Source: a virus
DNA: 27,921 bases
Direction: 5' to 3' (one strand)
IMG/VR virus record: IMGVR_UViG_3300020420_000050
Coordinates: 1-27,921 of that record
Below are positions 18,792-27,921 of the stretch, piece after piece (the first letter of the stretch is position 1; each line of letters opens with the position of its first letter). The notes beneath the pieces are model-generated. The model ran no database searches, was not told the origin of the DNA, and worked only from the letters and a program-made list of their open reading frames with translations. The translations under genes and the position numbers were made by a program.

Positions 18792-19429
18792 TCTTTTTTT
18801 GTCTTCCAGAAATATTCATCAGTATCTCCAAGTCTAAACTTCTGTCCGTTTTCGACCTGGTATTCTATTGTACTGACTTTAAAGTCTGGTTGCAATGGCT
18901 CCTCTGGAGTTAAAGAATTATCATAGACACGCATTCTATTGTTTGGATATAAACAAAACTGTCCGTTGCTAAGTTCTATGATATTGTGTGATTTATGTTC
19001 TGCTGGTTTTTCACTGGTTGAATAATCAATAACATCTGGATCTGCATGATAGTTATCTAATGTTGCTATATATTGACCCGTCAATGTTCCGTGGTCTCTG
19101 GTATAGACTTCAAAGTCCATGGACGCTATAAAGTTCTTAGAAATAGCAACCACGCCATAATCCATGCAATTCCAAAACTGGAGATTGTAAAGATCCATAT
19201 CTGGAGTCGGGACAACTGGGTTAGAAACGAATGCACTAATAGGTAGCTTATCATACAAAGCACCATAATCGGGAAGGTAAGTTTCGAAATAAAACGCTCT
19301 CCCAGGTATAGACTTGGCTGTAATCCAAATACCTTTAACAAACTCTCCATGACCATCCTCATGATCTCTTAAATATTCTCTTCTGACCCATACATCTATC
19401 GATGGTAAATTGACAATTGATGTTGGCAT
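18788..19429 (-). CDS. Conserved marine-phage-type hypothetical protein, 213 aa
   Basis: The protein begins MPTSIVNLPSIDVWVRREYL and is strand-rich with many Tyr, Asp and Asn residues (YFETYLPDYGALYDKLPISA; LQFWNCMDYGVVAISKNFIA; ELSNGQFCLYPNNRMRVYDN). I recognise the general type from marine phage genomes but know no function. No signal peptide or membrane segment is visible. It lies in the post-lysis end of the leftward unit, with one- to four-base overlaps with its neighbours. Confidence 0.65.
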   Translation of the reverse strand: MPTSIVNLPSIDVWVRREYLRDHEDGHGEFVKGIWITAKSIPGRAFYFETYLPDYGALYDKLPISAFVSNPVVPTPDMDLYNLQFWNCMDYGVVAISKNFIASMDFEVYTRDHGTLTGQYIATLDNYHADPDVIDYSTSEKPAEHKSHNIIELSNGQFCLYPNNRMRVYDNSLTPEEPLQPDFKVSTIEYQVENGQKFRLGDTDEYFWKTKKE

Positions 19430-19683
19430 TATGACTTCGGATTCTTTTTTCTAGCTTTTTTTGTTCGTGCATAAGATCTGTTCTTCGATGCTGATACAAC
19501 TTTTAATTTACTATGTTTCTTCAGCGCATTACCACCAACATGATGTACATCTTTGCCATCACCTTTTTTGACGAGACCTTTCTTCATCATTTTTTTACGA
19601 GCGTAGTTACGATTGACCCTTTTCTTTCTACGAGACTTGGGTTCTATTTCATACTCTCTTTGATAATTACGTTTGTATGCCAT
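19429..19683 (-). CDS. Small very basic HNH-derived protein, 84 aa
   Basis: Lys and Arg dominate (SRRKKRVNRNYARKKMMKKG). Residues about 42-70 read GDGKDVHHVGGNALKKHSKL, then KVVSASKNRSYART. DVHH, a Gly/Asn turn, S-K-L-K-V and N-R-S mirror the HNH core, in which HH and a later Asn act on metal and DNA, but the zinc-binding cysteines are missing. It is probably a DNA binder or nuclease that works beside packaging or host DNA degradation. It starts and ends in TAATG overlaps. Confidence 0.6.
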   Translation of the reverse strand: MAYKRNYQREYEIEPKSRRKKRVNRNYARKKMMKKGLVKKGDGKDVHHVGGNALKKHSKLKVVSASKNRSYARTKKARKKNPKS

Positions 19684-19892
19684 TAATGTAACATTTCTTT
19701 TGGTATCATTTCTATTTCAACAAGAGGTTGTGAGATATGAGAATCATGATAGTCTCCATAAAAATCATAATCTCTTACAAAAGTTTCTTTAATAATAGTT
19801 CCATTCACAATTTTTATGGTGGAAAACTCTTGTCTAATTATATTGTCACCATGATCTGAATTCATAGCATCTTTTAACGGGCCTTCTTTCAT
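19683..19892 (-). CDS. Hypothetical protein, 69 aa
   Basis: Not recognised. It has a short polar start (MKEGPLKDAMNSDHGDN), then strand-forming segments (FSTIKIVNGTIIKETFVRDY) and a Tyr/His/Asp-rich turn (FYGDYHDSHISQP). The start overlaps the end of the M15 peptidase gene by four bases, which places it in the lysis cluster, but no membrane segment supports a holin role. Confidence 0.6.
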   Translation of the reverse strand: MKEGPLKDAMNSDHGDNIIRQEFSTIKIVNGTIIKETFVRDYDFYGDYHDSHISQPLVEIEMIPKEMLH

Positions 19893-20344
19893 ACTATTAA
19901 TCCTTTCCTATATCCATTTGTTCTGTCATAGGTAAGCACATCTTTTCTGTTTTCGCCATTGTTATTGTACGAGACATGAACCCAACCAGAACTTGGATCT
20001 CCAGTATAGCATTCTAAGATCAATTGATCAAAGTCCATCTTGTCTTGTATATATTGAGCAAGTTTTAAATTATCAACGCCTGGTATTTCTATATCAGCCG
20101 CTTGACCTTTTGCATGTTGACTGGTTGATTTTGAGCCAATCGCTTCACATAAGGCGGGACTGCGATACCCAGAGTTAATAACCATGGGTCTTTGAAAGTG
20201 ATATCGTATCTCTTCTAGAACAGCGTGACACAACTGTTCCATAGCTTGTATATGATTATCATCTGGTGTGTTGTCAATACCTTTGCGTTCTGCTGTTTGT
20301 GATTTTGTAAACTCTGTTAGACTAAAGTGAGCGGATAGTTTCAC
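19889..20344 (-). CDS. M15-family peptidase, endolysin candidate, 151 aa
   Basis: The peptidase M15 zinc site is visible: INSGYRSPALC (about 56-66), SQHAKGQAADIEI with the His and Asp ligands (about 75-87), and GWVHVSY with the third ligand (about 119-125). The N terminus (LSAHFSLTEFTKSQTAERKG) is the usual FSL-EF lead of phage M15_3 proteins. It should cleave peptide cross-links in peptidoglycan and so act as an endolysin, or as a virion-associated lysin. It has no signal peptide, so release would need a holin. It follows the giant virion protein with a four-base overlap. Confidence 0.85.
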   Translation of the reverse strand: MKLSAHFSLTEFTKSQTAERKGIDNTPDDNHIQAMEQLCHAVLEEIRYHFQRPMVINSGYRSPALCEAIGSKSTSQHAKGQAADIEIPGVDNLKLAQYIQDKMDFDQLILECYTGDPSSGWVHVSYNNNGENRKDVLTYDRTNGYRKGLIV

Positions 20345-23300
20345 TGATTTCTCCTTTGTAATATTTCCATATTCTTTGCTGCATCAATGGGATTACTTCC
20401 TAAAAGACCTGGAACCATTTTATTTGCAGTTCCTATTATATCAGAAATAGTATTTGTATTCACATTATTTATTGGCTTTGTTGTGGTCGTGGTTGTTTTC
20501 TTAGGAGGAGGTGGTGTTACTTTCCCTACATTTTTAGCTTTTCCAAATAAAGTTGTTTCGGCGGGGAAATCAAACTCAGATTTCATGGCTTCATCTACAC
20601 CACTGACTTCTAATGATTTACCATTTAAATCATCGTATATTTTTCCTAATTCTACTGTAGGAAACTCTTTGGCTACAACTGGTTCATTTGAAATTATTCT
20701 AGTGTTATAAAAGTCTTGAATCATGTCTCTGCTAATTGAATAGGGAGCAAATTTACCTTGAGAAATAAATTCAAAATCTTTTTCACTCATTTTGCCTTGA
20801 AGTTTCATGACTTTAAATATGGTAGTATCATCCATTCCTACTTCTTTTAATGCTTTTATTTTAGCATATAAATTTTGTTGCAATCTAAATAAAGTTTCAT
20901 TCCCATCTTTATAACCTTGAATTAAATCTGCCTCTGTTATATTTGCATCATCTATAAAAGCGTTTAAAGTTGTTTTTATACCATTTCTACCTCTGGTAAA
21001 TTCTTTAGCGCCATAATATAGTGAATCATTTAAGTTGGCTTTTAACCCTCTTATTCCAGTAAAGGCAGTTAAGACTTCAGATGGTGCATCGTACACTATA
21101 CCACTTTTACTAGGGACAACTTCTCCAGTTAGTTTCTCTGTAAATGCTTTACCTATTCTGCCTTGCTCAATATCAAATCTGCCTCCAGGTCCTACTGCTA
21201 CGGGTTTAAAAATGGTTTGTTCTAAAATAGCAGGATTAAAAGCATTTAAAACATGAGCAATTCTTTTTTTCATTTTAGTCCCAGCAGAATCTTCTCTGTC
21301 GTAAATTTTTATACCCATAGATGTTCTTCCATCTCTAAGACCTGGTGTTACATCAATAATTCTTTCTGCAAACAAAGACTCACCAGCAAAAGGTTCAGAA
21401 AAGTTTTTAAATGCTTCAAAAATAGCAAGTCCTACATCTCCGACATCTTGCACACCTAAAGATCCTTTTTTGTTGTAAACATCTAAAGCAGCTCTTGCAG
21501 GTTGTAATACAAAATCATATGGCATCATGTAACTTAGATCTGCATATTCAAACTGATACTCTCCTCTAGAATCTTTTTTAACACCAGAAAGAGGCATTAT
21601 ATTGTGTCCTAACATATATTCTGGTAATGCGTGTATTCTAATTTTTTCTAGCTCTTCATCAGTTACACCAGTGAATTTTTGTGCAGTCATGACAGCAGCT
21701 TTAGGAACGATATATGCAGAAGAGATATAACCAGTCAATCTCTGTGCTCCTATTGCTCTTATTTGTTTTTGTAATTCTTTTGCAGCTTGACTACCTATTT
21801 TTGAAATTAACTCTGGAGATGCAGTAAAAGCTAATTCATCTACACCTCTTGATAAAATATTAGTACTGTTTCTAATTATTTCTGCTGGAAAAGATGCAAA
21901 AGCACCAAAGAAAGGCACTCTTCTTATCTTCTTCACCACCTCTGGAACACGACTGTAAATGGGCATTGTATCTTTTACAATATCACCAGCTAAAACGTCC
22001 AAACCATCTATGTCACTGATTAATTGATTTTTTTGTCTTTTAGCTATTCCAGCTCTAATTAAATCATCAGTTATACCATCTATGTTTTGTATGCCTGCTT
22101 TTCTAAAAGCTGCACTATATTTTGCTTTTTCTGCTAAAAATCCTACTGTTTTCCAGTAAGTGTCTGTGCCAGTATATAATCTTTGTAAAGGTTTTGCTCC
22201 AGGTATTTTATCAACCACACCTAAAATACCATAGTCTTTACCTTCATTTTTTATTAACTCTCTAAATTCATTAACAACTAAGTTTTCATCTCTTATGCCA
22301 AGTCTGGCAGTTAAATCAAAAAATTGTTTTTGTTCTTGTGTAGATAAATTTTGAAGTTGTTTAAAAGACAACGCCATGGATTCACCTAAGTTCATGTTTC
22401 TCATGATGTTTCCATTAGCTCCAATAAAAAACACACCAGAGTTAAAGTTTCTAATTTGTGAAAGTGGATTATACACAGTTTTAGTCATTTGTGCTAATCC
22501 TTTTAATTGAAGAGAAGCACCCCACACTGTGTTAAAAATACCATCACCTCTAAGACCCATCGTTAAAGAATTATATATCTCTGGAGCAACATAATCGCCA
22601 GATAAGTTTCCATACTTACCTCCAAACACAGACAGTTTTTCTGCAACTTCTTGTGTTAATTCAGATCCACCTGCTTCATCTAAAACAGAACCTGGCACTC
22701 TTTGTGGAACATATTCTCCCAATTTAACATAACCATTTTGTTTTAAAAAATTTATTGAGTTAGGATCAGTTAAATTTTCACCAGAAATAATTAAAGGTCT
22801 ACCACCTCCACTTAAAGAAGCTATTCCTTCATCTGCATTAACTTTCATTTGGTTCGATAATCCAGCGTATAAACGACTTCCGTTTAGTGTCATAGACATA
22901 TCTTCTATTGTTTGTGTGTAAATATTTAAAGGATCTGTCTTTTCATTTAATAATTTTCTAAGTTCTGGCACTCTATCTAAAAAGGCACTTCTTTTTTTTA
23001 AAAGACCTTCTGAAACTTCATATAAAGGTTTTTGTCCAACCAGTTGAGGACCTTGTCTTAGAGCCAAAGCAGTTTTTTTCATTGTTTCTTTTGCAGTTAT
23101 ACCACCATTAACAGAATTTTCTTTTATGATATCTTCTACTATTTCTGTTGCTCTTACAGTTGCATTTTCGTCCTCTGGAAAACTAGCTGCTATTTTTCTT
23201 ACGGCGGCTGAATATTCTGGTTTTGCTCTAATTTGAGTTAATGTTTCACCTTTAGCAAAAGCACCTTCATAAGTTCTCCTTATATACTCTCCTTGTTGCT

Positions 23301-24519
23301 CGTTAATTGTATTAATAAGTTGATTTCCAAAATTTGCATCTAATTCACCACTATTTATTTTAGTCTGAATATCATCTCTAAATTGTGTTGATAGATCATC
23401 AATATGTTTTCTCATATTTGTTGCAGCCGTTTTAACTGCATTCCCATAAGAATCTAAAGCTGTTGAATTTCTATTTGTTAAAAAATCATACAAATTATTG
23501 TGCGCTTGATTAATGCCTAGTCTGCCTCTACCAAATAATCTTTGACCATTAACAACTTTATTTAGTTCTTTTTCAAAACCAGCTATGTTAGCTGCAACTT
23601 TATCTGCGTCTAATTTTGTAATGCCTTTTATATCTGCGAGTTGTTCATAAACTTCACTTGGAGTTATTCCTTTACTAGCAAAATATTTTTCTGGTAACCG
23701 ACCCAAACCTTTATTTATTGTAGAACCTAAGAAAGAAAAACCTTTACTTACTGCTTGTAAAATAGATGGAACACCTGGAACTTGCAAAGTTGTTTTAGCA
23801 GCAGCGCCTACAATAGGAAAAGCAGCTTCGACCGCTAAACCAAATGCAGTGGCTTCTGCACCTAGTTTTAGTTTGTTCGATATTCTTCTTTTAGCTTCAT
23901 CTATTGAATTAACTTTAATTTCATTATCTGTTTTTAAGGCATCTGGCAATGCATCAAAACTGTCAGATAATGTTACTGCATTATCTGGTGAAGATAAAAA
24001 TTCTGCTGCTCCACCTCTTATACTTGTTCTACCAGCTTGTTCTACTCTTCTAGCAACTGTAGATCTTTCTCCTATTTTTAAAGGTTTTTGAGCTATTTTA
24101 AGCACTCTAGCTACTTTTCCTAATCCTAAAAAAGAACCTAGAAAACCAGATAATCTTTCTGCTATTTTACCACCACCAGACTCTGGAGTAAGACCAGTAT
24201 ACTCTTGAAAATTATTATAAGATTTCTCTACTTTGTCTGCTCTTTCAGAGTCTCCCATGAGATTAAAAACAGTTTTAGTAGGCTCTACCACCAAACCTCT
24301 AGCAAGACCAGATCCAACTCCTTGTGCTATGTCACCAAAAGTTGTTTCTTCTACTTTTTGTGGAGTTTCAAGACCACCTTGATCTTCACTTATAGTTTCT
24401 GTTTTTTGTTTGTTTAATTCTGATTGAAGAGCACTTATAATTTGGTCATTACTTGTGTCATCTGGTGCTTCAACTTCATATTTAGATCCATCTGGTAATT
24501 CAACTTCATATTTAGCCAT
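20341..24519 (-). CDS. Very large virion-associated protein (internal/ejection-like), 1392 aa
   Basis: The protein opens with a tandem repeat (KYEVELPDGS, then KYEVEAPDDT), followed by acidic linker and amphipathic or hydrophobic helices (about 70-145 and 210-250, AFGLAVEAAFPIVGAAA). Long charged helical regions follow, then the segment TVYNPLSQIRNFNSGVFFIG near the middle, which I associate with giant phage proteins. A Pro/Thr-rich linker (PPPPKKTTTTTTKP) precedes a short C-terminal helix. It is the largest gene in the window and follows other virion proteins, fitting an internal or ejection protein like the large T7-type core proteins. No lysozyme or protease motif was found. A polyvalent toxin-like protein is an alternative. 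Confidence 0.6.
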   Translation of the reverse strand: MAKYEVELPDGSKYEVEAPDDTSNDQIISALQSELNKQKTETISEDQGGLETPQKVEETTFGDIAQGVGSGLARGLVVEPTKTVFNLMGDSERADKVEKSYNNFQEYTGLTPESGGGKIAERLSGFLGSFLGLGKVARVLKIAQKPLKIGERSTVARRVEQAGRTSIRGGAAEFLSSPDNAVTLSDSFDALPDALKTDNEIKVNSIDEAKRRISNKLKLGAEATAFGLAVEAAFPIVGAAAKTTLQVPGVPSILQAVSKGFSFLGSTINKGLGRLPEKYFASKGITPSEVYEQLADIKGITKLDADKVAANIAGFEKELNKVVNGQRLFGRGRLGINQAHNNLYDFLTNRNSTALDSYGNAVKTAATNMRKHIDDLSTQFRDDIQTKINSGELDANFGNQLINTINEQQGEYIRRTYEGAFAKGETLTQIRAKPEYSAAVRKIAASFPEDENATVRATEIVEDIIKENSVNGGITAKETMKKTALALRQGPQLVGQKPLYEVSEGLLKKRSAFLDRVPELRKLLNEKTDPLNIYTQTIEDMSMTLNGSRLYAGLSNQMKVNADEGIASLSGGGRPLIISGENLTDPNSINFLKQNGYVKLGEYVPQRVPGSVLDEAGGSELTQEVAEKLSVFGGKYGNLSGDYVAPEIYNSLTMGLRGDGIFNTVWGASLQLKGLAQMTKTVYNPLSQIRNFNSGVFFIGANGNIMRNMNLGESMALSFKQLQNLSTQEQKQFFDLTARLGIRDENLVVNEFRELIKNEGKDYGILGVVDKIPGAKPLQRLYTGTDTYWKTVGFLAEKAKYSAAFRKAGIQNIDGITDDLIRAGIAKRQKNQLISDIDGLDVLAGDIVKDTMPIYSRVPEVVKKIRRVPFFGAFASFPAEIIRNSTNILSRGVDELAFTASPELISKIGSQAAKELQKQIRAIGAQRLTGYISSAYIVPKAAVMTAQKFTGVTDEELEKIRIHALPEYMLGHNIMPLSGVKKDSRGEYQFEYADLSYMMPYDFVLQPARAALDVYNKKGSLGVQDVGDVGLAIFEAFKNFSEPFAGESLFAERIIDVTPGLRDGRTSMGIKIYDREDSAGTKMKKRIAHVLNAFNPAILEQTIFKPVAVGPGGRFDIEQGRIGKAFTEKLTGEVVPSKSGIVYDAPSEVLTAFTGIRGLKANLNDSLYYGAKEFTRGRNGIKTTLNAFIDDANITEADLIQGYKDGNETLFRLQQNLYAKIKALKEVGMDDTTIFKVMKLQGKMSEKDFEFISQGKFAPYSISRDMIQDFYNTRIISNEPVVAKEFPTVELGKIYDDLNGKSLEVSGVDEAMKSEFDFPAETTLFGKAKNVGKVTPPPPKKTTTTTTKPINNVNTNTISDIIGTANKMVPGLLGSNPIDAAKNMEILQRRNQ

Positions 24520-24528
24520 GTTTTACCT

Positions 24529-26199
24529 TTAATTTATTTTTTTTATTTTTATATCACTAGTATCTGTTTTCTTTTCCTCTTTAGTGTCAGTTTCTTTTTG
24601 TATGTTTTGAGGTATCTTTCCAGTCAAAACACCTCGTATTATTGCTTGTGTATCAAAGTTTGTAGCTTGATTTTTAAAAGGACTAGCATTGTATATGCCC
24701 ATCACTTTTTTTTGTATTGTATTAACTTTTTGAGAATCAGAAGATTTAATAAAATTGGCATACTCTGCCTCACTCATATAATCTTTAGGATTAGCTGCTA
24801 TTGTGGTGGTTAAAGTTTGTCCAAACTTATTGTTATTCTTACCAGCGCTATCAATCATTTTGTTTATAACTGAAGTAACTCTGTTTAATCTGTTTTCCTC
24901 TTTCTTAAAGATTCTTTCTTTTGCAGATTCTTCTGCTTGAATAGCTAATTTTGTGGCTGTTAATTGTATTTGTCTTTTTTCTTTTCTATCGTCATCCAGT
25001 GCATCACCATACATTTTAAAACCTTGAGCAAGTCCTCTTGTTATATTTGTCAATGCATCTGGACTGTCTCCAGCAGCGATTAATAATCCAGTCATAATAA
25101 GGTTAAAATCTTTATCTGATTTAATACTTCCTTTATCTCCAACTGTTGATTCTAATATATTAGAATATAAAGCTTTTCTATCGGTTAAACTTAATCCCTC
25201 TAAGTTAATTCCCAAAACATTACTTAAATTATCTGTATTTAAATTTTTATTGTTAGCATCTAAAAAATTATTAGAAAAAGAATGATTCTCTGCTGTAGCA
25301 TTTGAACCTTCTTTTTTAGCCTCATCTATTTTTTTAGTGTTTTTATTTTTTGTATTATTAATCACAACTTCTGTAGATTGTTTATCTTCTGACAAATCCT
25401 TTTCATTGTGTGATGCCTCTCCAACTATTGATGCCTCTCCAAGAAGATTTTCAGGTCTTAATTTAGGAACTTCTGGAAACTCCTCACCCTCACCTTTTAA
25501 TTGAGGACCACCAACAGCAGAACTAAATTCTTCAGCTTGTATCTTATCTTTTTTTTCTTGTTCGTATGCTTTTCTTCTAGATTCAAGTTTATCAATTACA
25601 TCACCTGGCATTTTTTTAAAAAAATCTAGTGTTTTATTTATTTTAGGTGTAATAAAATTTGTAAAGTTTTTAATGTCTTCGCTTGTTCTTTTCAAGAGCT
25701 GCGATCCTCTTGCCGATACATCACTAAAATAACCTGGTACATTTTGTTGCTCATCTCCCATTTTAAAAGCTCCAACATCTCCAGCAGGTTTTGCAGGCAT
25801 AATATCTATACCTTGAGTGGCTGCTATTCTATTTTTTAAAACATCTTTTCCTTCTGAAACTCTTGCTCTTTGTATTTCATTTTTTGTTCTAGCTTTTTCA
25901 TCGTCAAGAGCGTCTATATTAATTTGACGAATATCTTGAAACTTGTTGAGAGGATTAAGAATATTTAATATTGAACTCCCAATTCCTGTATCTCCAGTAG
26001 GAATAAAACTAGTGTTTGGTATTTGAGTAGAAAATTGAGAAGGATAATTTAGTCGAAACTTAGTGCCTGGTTGTGTTGGATTACCAACTACGTTAACACC
26101 ACCCACTCTAAACCTTTTCATAAGCTCTGGACCACTAGCCATGATACCAGTAGCGCCACCACCTTTTTTACGAAACATCTTTCTATTGTATACGGTCAT
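24529..26199 (-). CDS. Virion-associated protein, 556 aa
   Basis: The basic Gly-rich start (MTVYNRKMFRKKGGGATGIM) resembles openings of structural proteins in marine phages. A Pro/Asn-rich part follows, then charged coiled-coil stretches (about 205-225), an Asn/Lys/Ser low-complexity linker (about 275-320), and a conserved-looking helical domain with LIAAGDSPDALTNITRGLAQ (about 372-391) followed by a long charged helix. The Lys-rich tail ends KIKKIN. It is probably an internal or tail-tube-associated component. It sits between the Gln/Ala-rich protein and the giant protein, with a one-base overlap upstream and a nine-base gap downstream. Confidence 0.55.
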   Translation of the reverse strand: MTVYNRKMFRKKGGGATGIMASGPELMKRFRVGGVNVVGNPTQPGTKFRLNYPSQFSTQIPNTSFIPTGDTGIGSSILNILNPLNKFQDIRQINIDALDDEKARTKNEIQRARVSEGKDVLKNRIAATQGIDIMPAKPAGDVGAFKMGDEQQNVPGYFSDVSARGSQLLKRTSEDIKNFTNFITPKINKTLDFFKKMPGDVIDKLESRRKAYEQEKKDKIQAEEFSSAVGGPQLKGEGEEFPEVPKLRPENLLGEASIVGEASHNEKDLSEDKQSTEVVINNTKNKNTKKIDEAKKEGSNATAENHSFSNNFLDANNKNLNTDNLSNVLGINLEGLSLTDRKALYSNILESTVGDKGSIKSDKDFNLIMTGLLIAAGDSPDALTNITRGLAQGFKMYGDALDDDRKEKRQIQLTATKLAIQAEESAKERIFKKEENRLNRVTSVINKMIDSAGKNNNKFGQTLTTTIAANPKDYMSEAEYANFIKSSDSQKVNTIQKKVMGIYNASPFKNQATNFDTQAIIRGVLTGKIPQNIQKETDTKEEKKTDTSDIKIKKIN

Positions 26200-27110
26200 T
26201 ATGTAGCTCTTGGTTGAAAGTTAAATAAGTTTCCAAATCCACCTGCACTTCCCGCGGCACCGAGTCCAGCAATACCAAGTCCTAACATTTGTGATGTTCT
26301 ACTTGGTCCAGGGGTAGTGGTCGTTGAATAAGTTTGTTGCAATGCTGGAACACCTCTAAAGATGTCAGACATAAAACCAATCTGTTGATAAGGTAATGCT
26401 TGTTCTGCAAGTGTGTTTGCTCTTGCAACATCAAGTGCTCTTTGATCTTGTTGTTGTTGTAGTCCACCAATCCCTAACAATGTGTTAATATCTTGTACAC
26501 CCATTTGTTGTCCAAGTTGTCCAAGACCAGCTTGTGATACACCCAACTGACCTGCTAACTGTGCTTGTCTTAATTGTTGATTCGCTTGTTGTTGTGCTAA
26601 GTTTTGTGCTTGTGCAAAACCTTGTGATCTTAACTGTGCTCCAGTTCTTGCTTGTTGATCCATTGTATCAGCTGCAATCTGTCCTTGCAGTACGGCTTGT
26701 CTAGAGCCACCAAATGCACCAGATCCTACTGCACTTGCTTGTGCTTGATTTTGTTGCTGTCTTCCTTTATCTGCAATGTCTGCTTGAGTTCTTGCAATAA
26801 CATCTTCCGTGTAAGGATCCATGAATTTTTCATAACTTGTAGGATCAAAACTTGCACCTTGTGCGCCTGCAATACCTTGTTTAACAGCTTCACTTCCTTG
26901 TTGTAAAAAAGGTTGAAAAGCACCTACACCACTAAAAGCATTAAGTATAGCTTGTTTTTGTCCTTGTGATAAATCTGCTAACTCTTGTTCAGCAAATGGC
27001 ATTTGTGTGCCTTCGCCTGTTAAGGCTTTAGCACTTGCGAATAAATCTGCTAAAAACTGCTCTTGAAACGGAGCCAGTCTGACGGTTTGTTCTACACTTT
27101 GTTGAGCCAT
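26199..27110 (-). CDS. Gln/Ala-rich internal virion protein, 303 aa
   Basis: The protein is extremely rich in Gln, Ala and Gly (QQQNQAQASAVGSGAFGGSR; AQAQNLAQQQANQQLRQAQL) with a mid segment YEKFMDPYTEDVIARTQADI. This MDPY-T-x-V-I-x-x-T-x-A-D-I, then AGAFGGSRQA pattern is common in phage internal or head-tail-associated proteins. The Gly-rich C terminus (GLGIAGLGAAGSAGGFG) is hydrophobic and may insert into membrane during DNA ejection. It is co-transcribed with both neighbours (TAATG at each end). A structural role is likely; the exact one is unknown. Confidence 0.6.
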   Translation of the reverse strand: MAQQSVEQTVRLAPFQEQFLADLFASAKALTGEGTQMPFAEQELADLSQGQKQAILNAFSGVGAFQPFLQQGSEAVKQGIAGAQGASFDPTSYEKFMDPYTEDVIARTQADIADKGRQQQNQAQASAVGSGAFGGSRQAVLQGQIAADTMDQQARTGAQLRSQGFAQAQNLAQQQANQQLRQAQLAGQLGVSQAGLGQLGQQMGVQDINTLLGIGGLQQQQDQRALDVARANTLAEQALPYQQIGFMSDIFRGVPALQQTYSTTTTPGPSRTSQMLGLGIAGLGAAGSAGGFGNLFNFQPRAT

Positions 27111-27921
27111 TATGCTACCCTTTCTAATGAAGACATCATATCATACATTCTTGCTGCGCCCAAGTCCCTATCTCCTCCTCCAGCACCTCTTACGGCTTTA
27201 GCAGTTAATACGAACTCACCATCAGAAAGTCTTGCTGGGACTGAATCACTTGTACCAGTTCCAGGTCCTTCAACCTCTCCTCCATTATTCATGAATAAAC
27301 TTCCTATTGCACCTATACCACCTAACCTTGATTGACCAGCCCCAAAAGGTGAACTTGCAGCAGTTGACACACCTCTGTTAAAAGCATTGCCAAATAGCTC
27401 TAATGCTTTTGCAGAATCTTTAGGAACTGTAGTTGAACCCGTTGTTTCCATTGGTTTTCCAAACTGATCTATTCCGTCACCTTGATCTATAGGCATATAT
27501 GCTGCTTTTATATCTGATCTTGAGCTACCACTTGGTGCGTAAGCATTACTACCCATTTGATTTTTACCTGCTTCAAATAATCTGTTTGCCATGTCATCTG
27601 TAAAAGCAGGCAGTCTATTACCTAATTGATTAGCATTGGGCATACCTAGTCCACCACTTAAACCAGGCATTCCAGTAGGGTTTTTTGTTATATCAACACC
27701 AAACTTTTTTTGAGCCATATCGCTAACTTGATTTAAGAAAGGATCAATCTGTTCTTTTAGTGGCATTACTCCTTCCATTATTCCTTGATTAATTGTATCT
27801 CTTATCTGTGCAAGTCCTCCAGAAGACATAGTAACAACTTCATCATCGTCTTTATCTTTATCTTTATTTCTGTTTCTTAAGTCTTCAAAATATTGTCTTC
27901 TCTCATCTTCATCATTTAAAT
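27110..27921 (-). CDS. Virion-associated protein, 5' partial at the window edge
   Basis: An ATG at 27829 gives 239 residues, but the frame stays open upstream to the right edge (encoding an acidic/basic stretch, RRQYFEDLRNRNKDKDKDDD), and that ATG lacks a clear ribosome binding site. The real start is therefore probably outside the window. The C-terminal part shows GGEVEGPGTGTSDSVPARLS, then DGEFVLTAKAVRGAGGG, a motif I recognise from marine phage structural genes. The middle is Gly/Pro/Met/Asn-rich. It overlaps the Gln/Ala-rich gene by one base. A virion or scaffold-type role is inferred from context. Confidence 0.6.
   Translation of the reverse strand, partial: LNDEDERRQYFEDLRNRNKDKDKDDDEVVTMSSGGLAQIRDTINQGIMEGVMPLKEQIDPFLNQVSDMAQKKFGVDITKNPTGMPGLSGGLGMPNANQLGNRLPAFTDDMANRLFEAGKNQMGSNAYAPSGSSRSDIKAAYMPIDQGDGIDQFGKPMETTGSTTVPKDSAKALELFGNAFNRGVSTAASSPFGAGQSRLGGIGAIGSLFMNNGGEVEGPGTGTSDSVPARLSDGEFVLTAKAVRGAGGGDRDLGAARMYDMMSSLERVA

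Noticed and set aside
20387-20710. A 107-codon plus-strand frame opposite the giant virion gene
   Set aside because: It lies antisense to a clearly coding gene, is composed of hydrophobic residues and valine runs typical of the complement of Lys/Thr codons, and lacks a ribosome binding site and promoter.
27063-27335. Plus-strand 90-codon frame opposite the Gly/Pro-rich virion gene
   Set aside because: Ser/Pro-rich product is the complement of Gly-rich codons; no start signals.
1-27921. tRNA genes, integrase, phage RNA polymerase
   Set aside because: No cloverleaf with a conserved T-loop, no tyrosine or serine recombinase motifs and no single-subunit RNA polymerase motifs were seen on reading both strands; they could be outside the window.

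Overview
The window looks like most of the genome of a small tailed phage, probably a marine podovirus-like phage of the pelagiphage (SAR11/Pelagibacterales) kind. The direct evidence is very AT-rich DNA, almost no intergenic space, strings of tiny genes joined by ATGA/TAATG overlaps with GGAGG-type ribosome binding sites, a family A DNA polymerase with Leu in the 'position 762' slot, an archaeo-eukaryotic-type primase, and a virion module with a 1392-residue protein. Host assignment is inference. No integrase, RNA polymerase, tRNA or CRISPR array was seen.

Layout. 1-368: end of a rightward unit with a two-helix membrane protein and a clear terminator. 369-1964: a repeat-rich stretch in which two blocks of the same short repeats flank a very AT-rich two-gene cassette (unknown gene plus GP88-like gene). 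1965-2808: a leftward pair, a PD-(D/E)XK-like nuclease overlapping a terminase small subunit gene by 71 nt. 2809-3119: a divergent promoter region. 3120-9440: a rightward operon of about two dozen small genes of mostly unknown role, which also carries a cytosine-5 methyltransferase and an HNH-like protein. 9437-18388: replication module (SNF2-type helicase, ribbon-helix-helix protein, SSB-like pair, primase, UvrD-like helicase, DUF6378-like protein, DNA polymerase). 18389-18502: convergence point with a promoter-like sequence, a hairpin and a T-run. 18467-27921: leftward unit reading in from the right edge, with virion proteins, then an M15 peptidase (endolysin candidate), small basic and Cys-containing proteins, and DUF1289.

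The most unusual element is at 6538-7389. A 283-codon frame lies entirely inside the methyltransferase gene, has its own AAAGGAG plus GTG start, and its predicted product carries motifs (WATPTT, YPTPTT, EWLMGYPIGW) that I recognise from proteins encoded near phage methyltransferases. This looks like a long dual-coding region. Two families of short palindromes also recur in the first 5 kb and in promoters (TTAACATGTTAA, five copies; TTGCA-N4/6-TGYAA, about five copies). They look like operators of an undescribed regulatory circuit. The tiny ribbon-helix-helix protein at 11188 is the only obvious DNA-binding regulator seen.

How the genes fit together: primase, two helicases, SSB-like protein and PolA form a near-complete autonomous replisome. 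The methyltransferase probably modifies phage DNA against host restriction. TerS with the nuclease would serve packaging or recombination. The leftward module supplies virion internal proteins and lysis.
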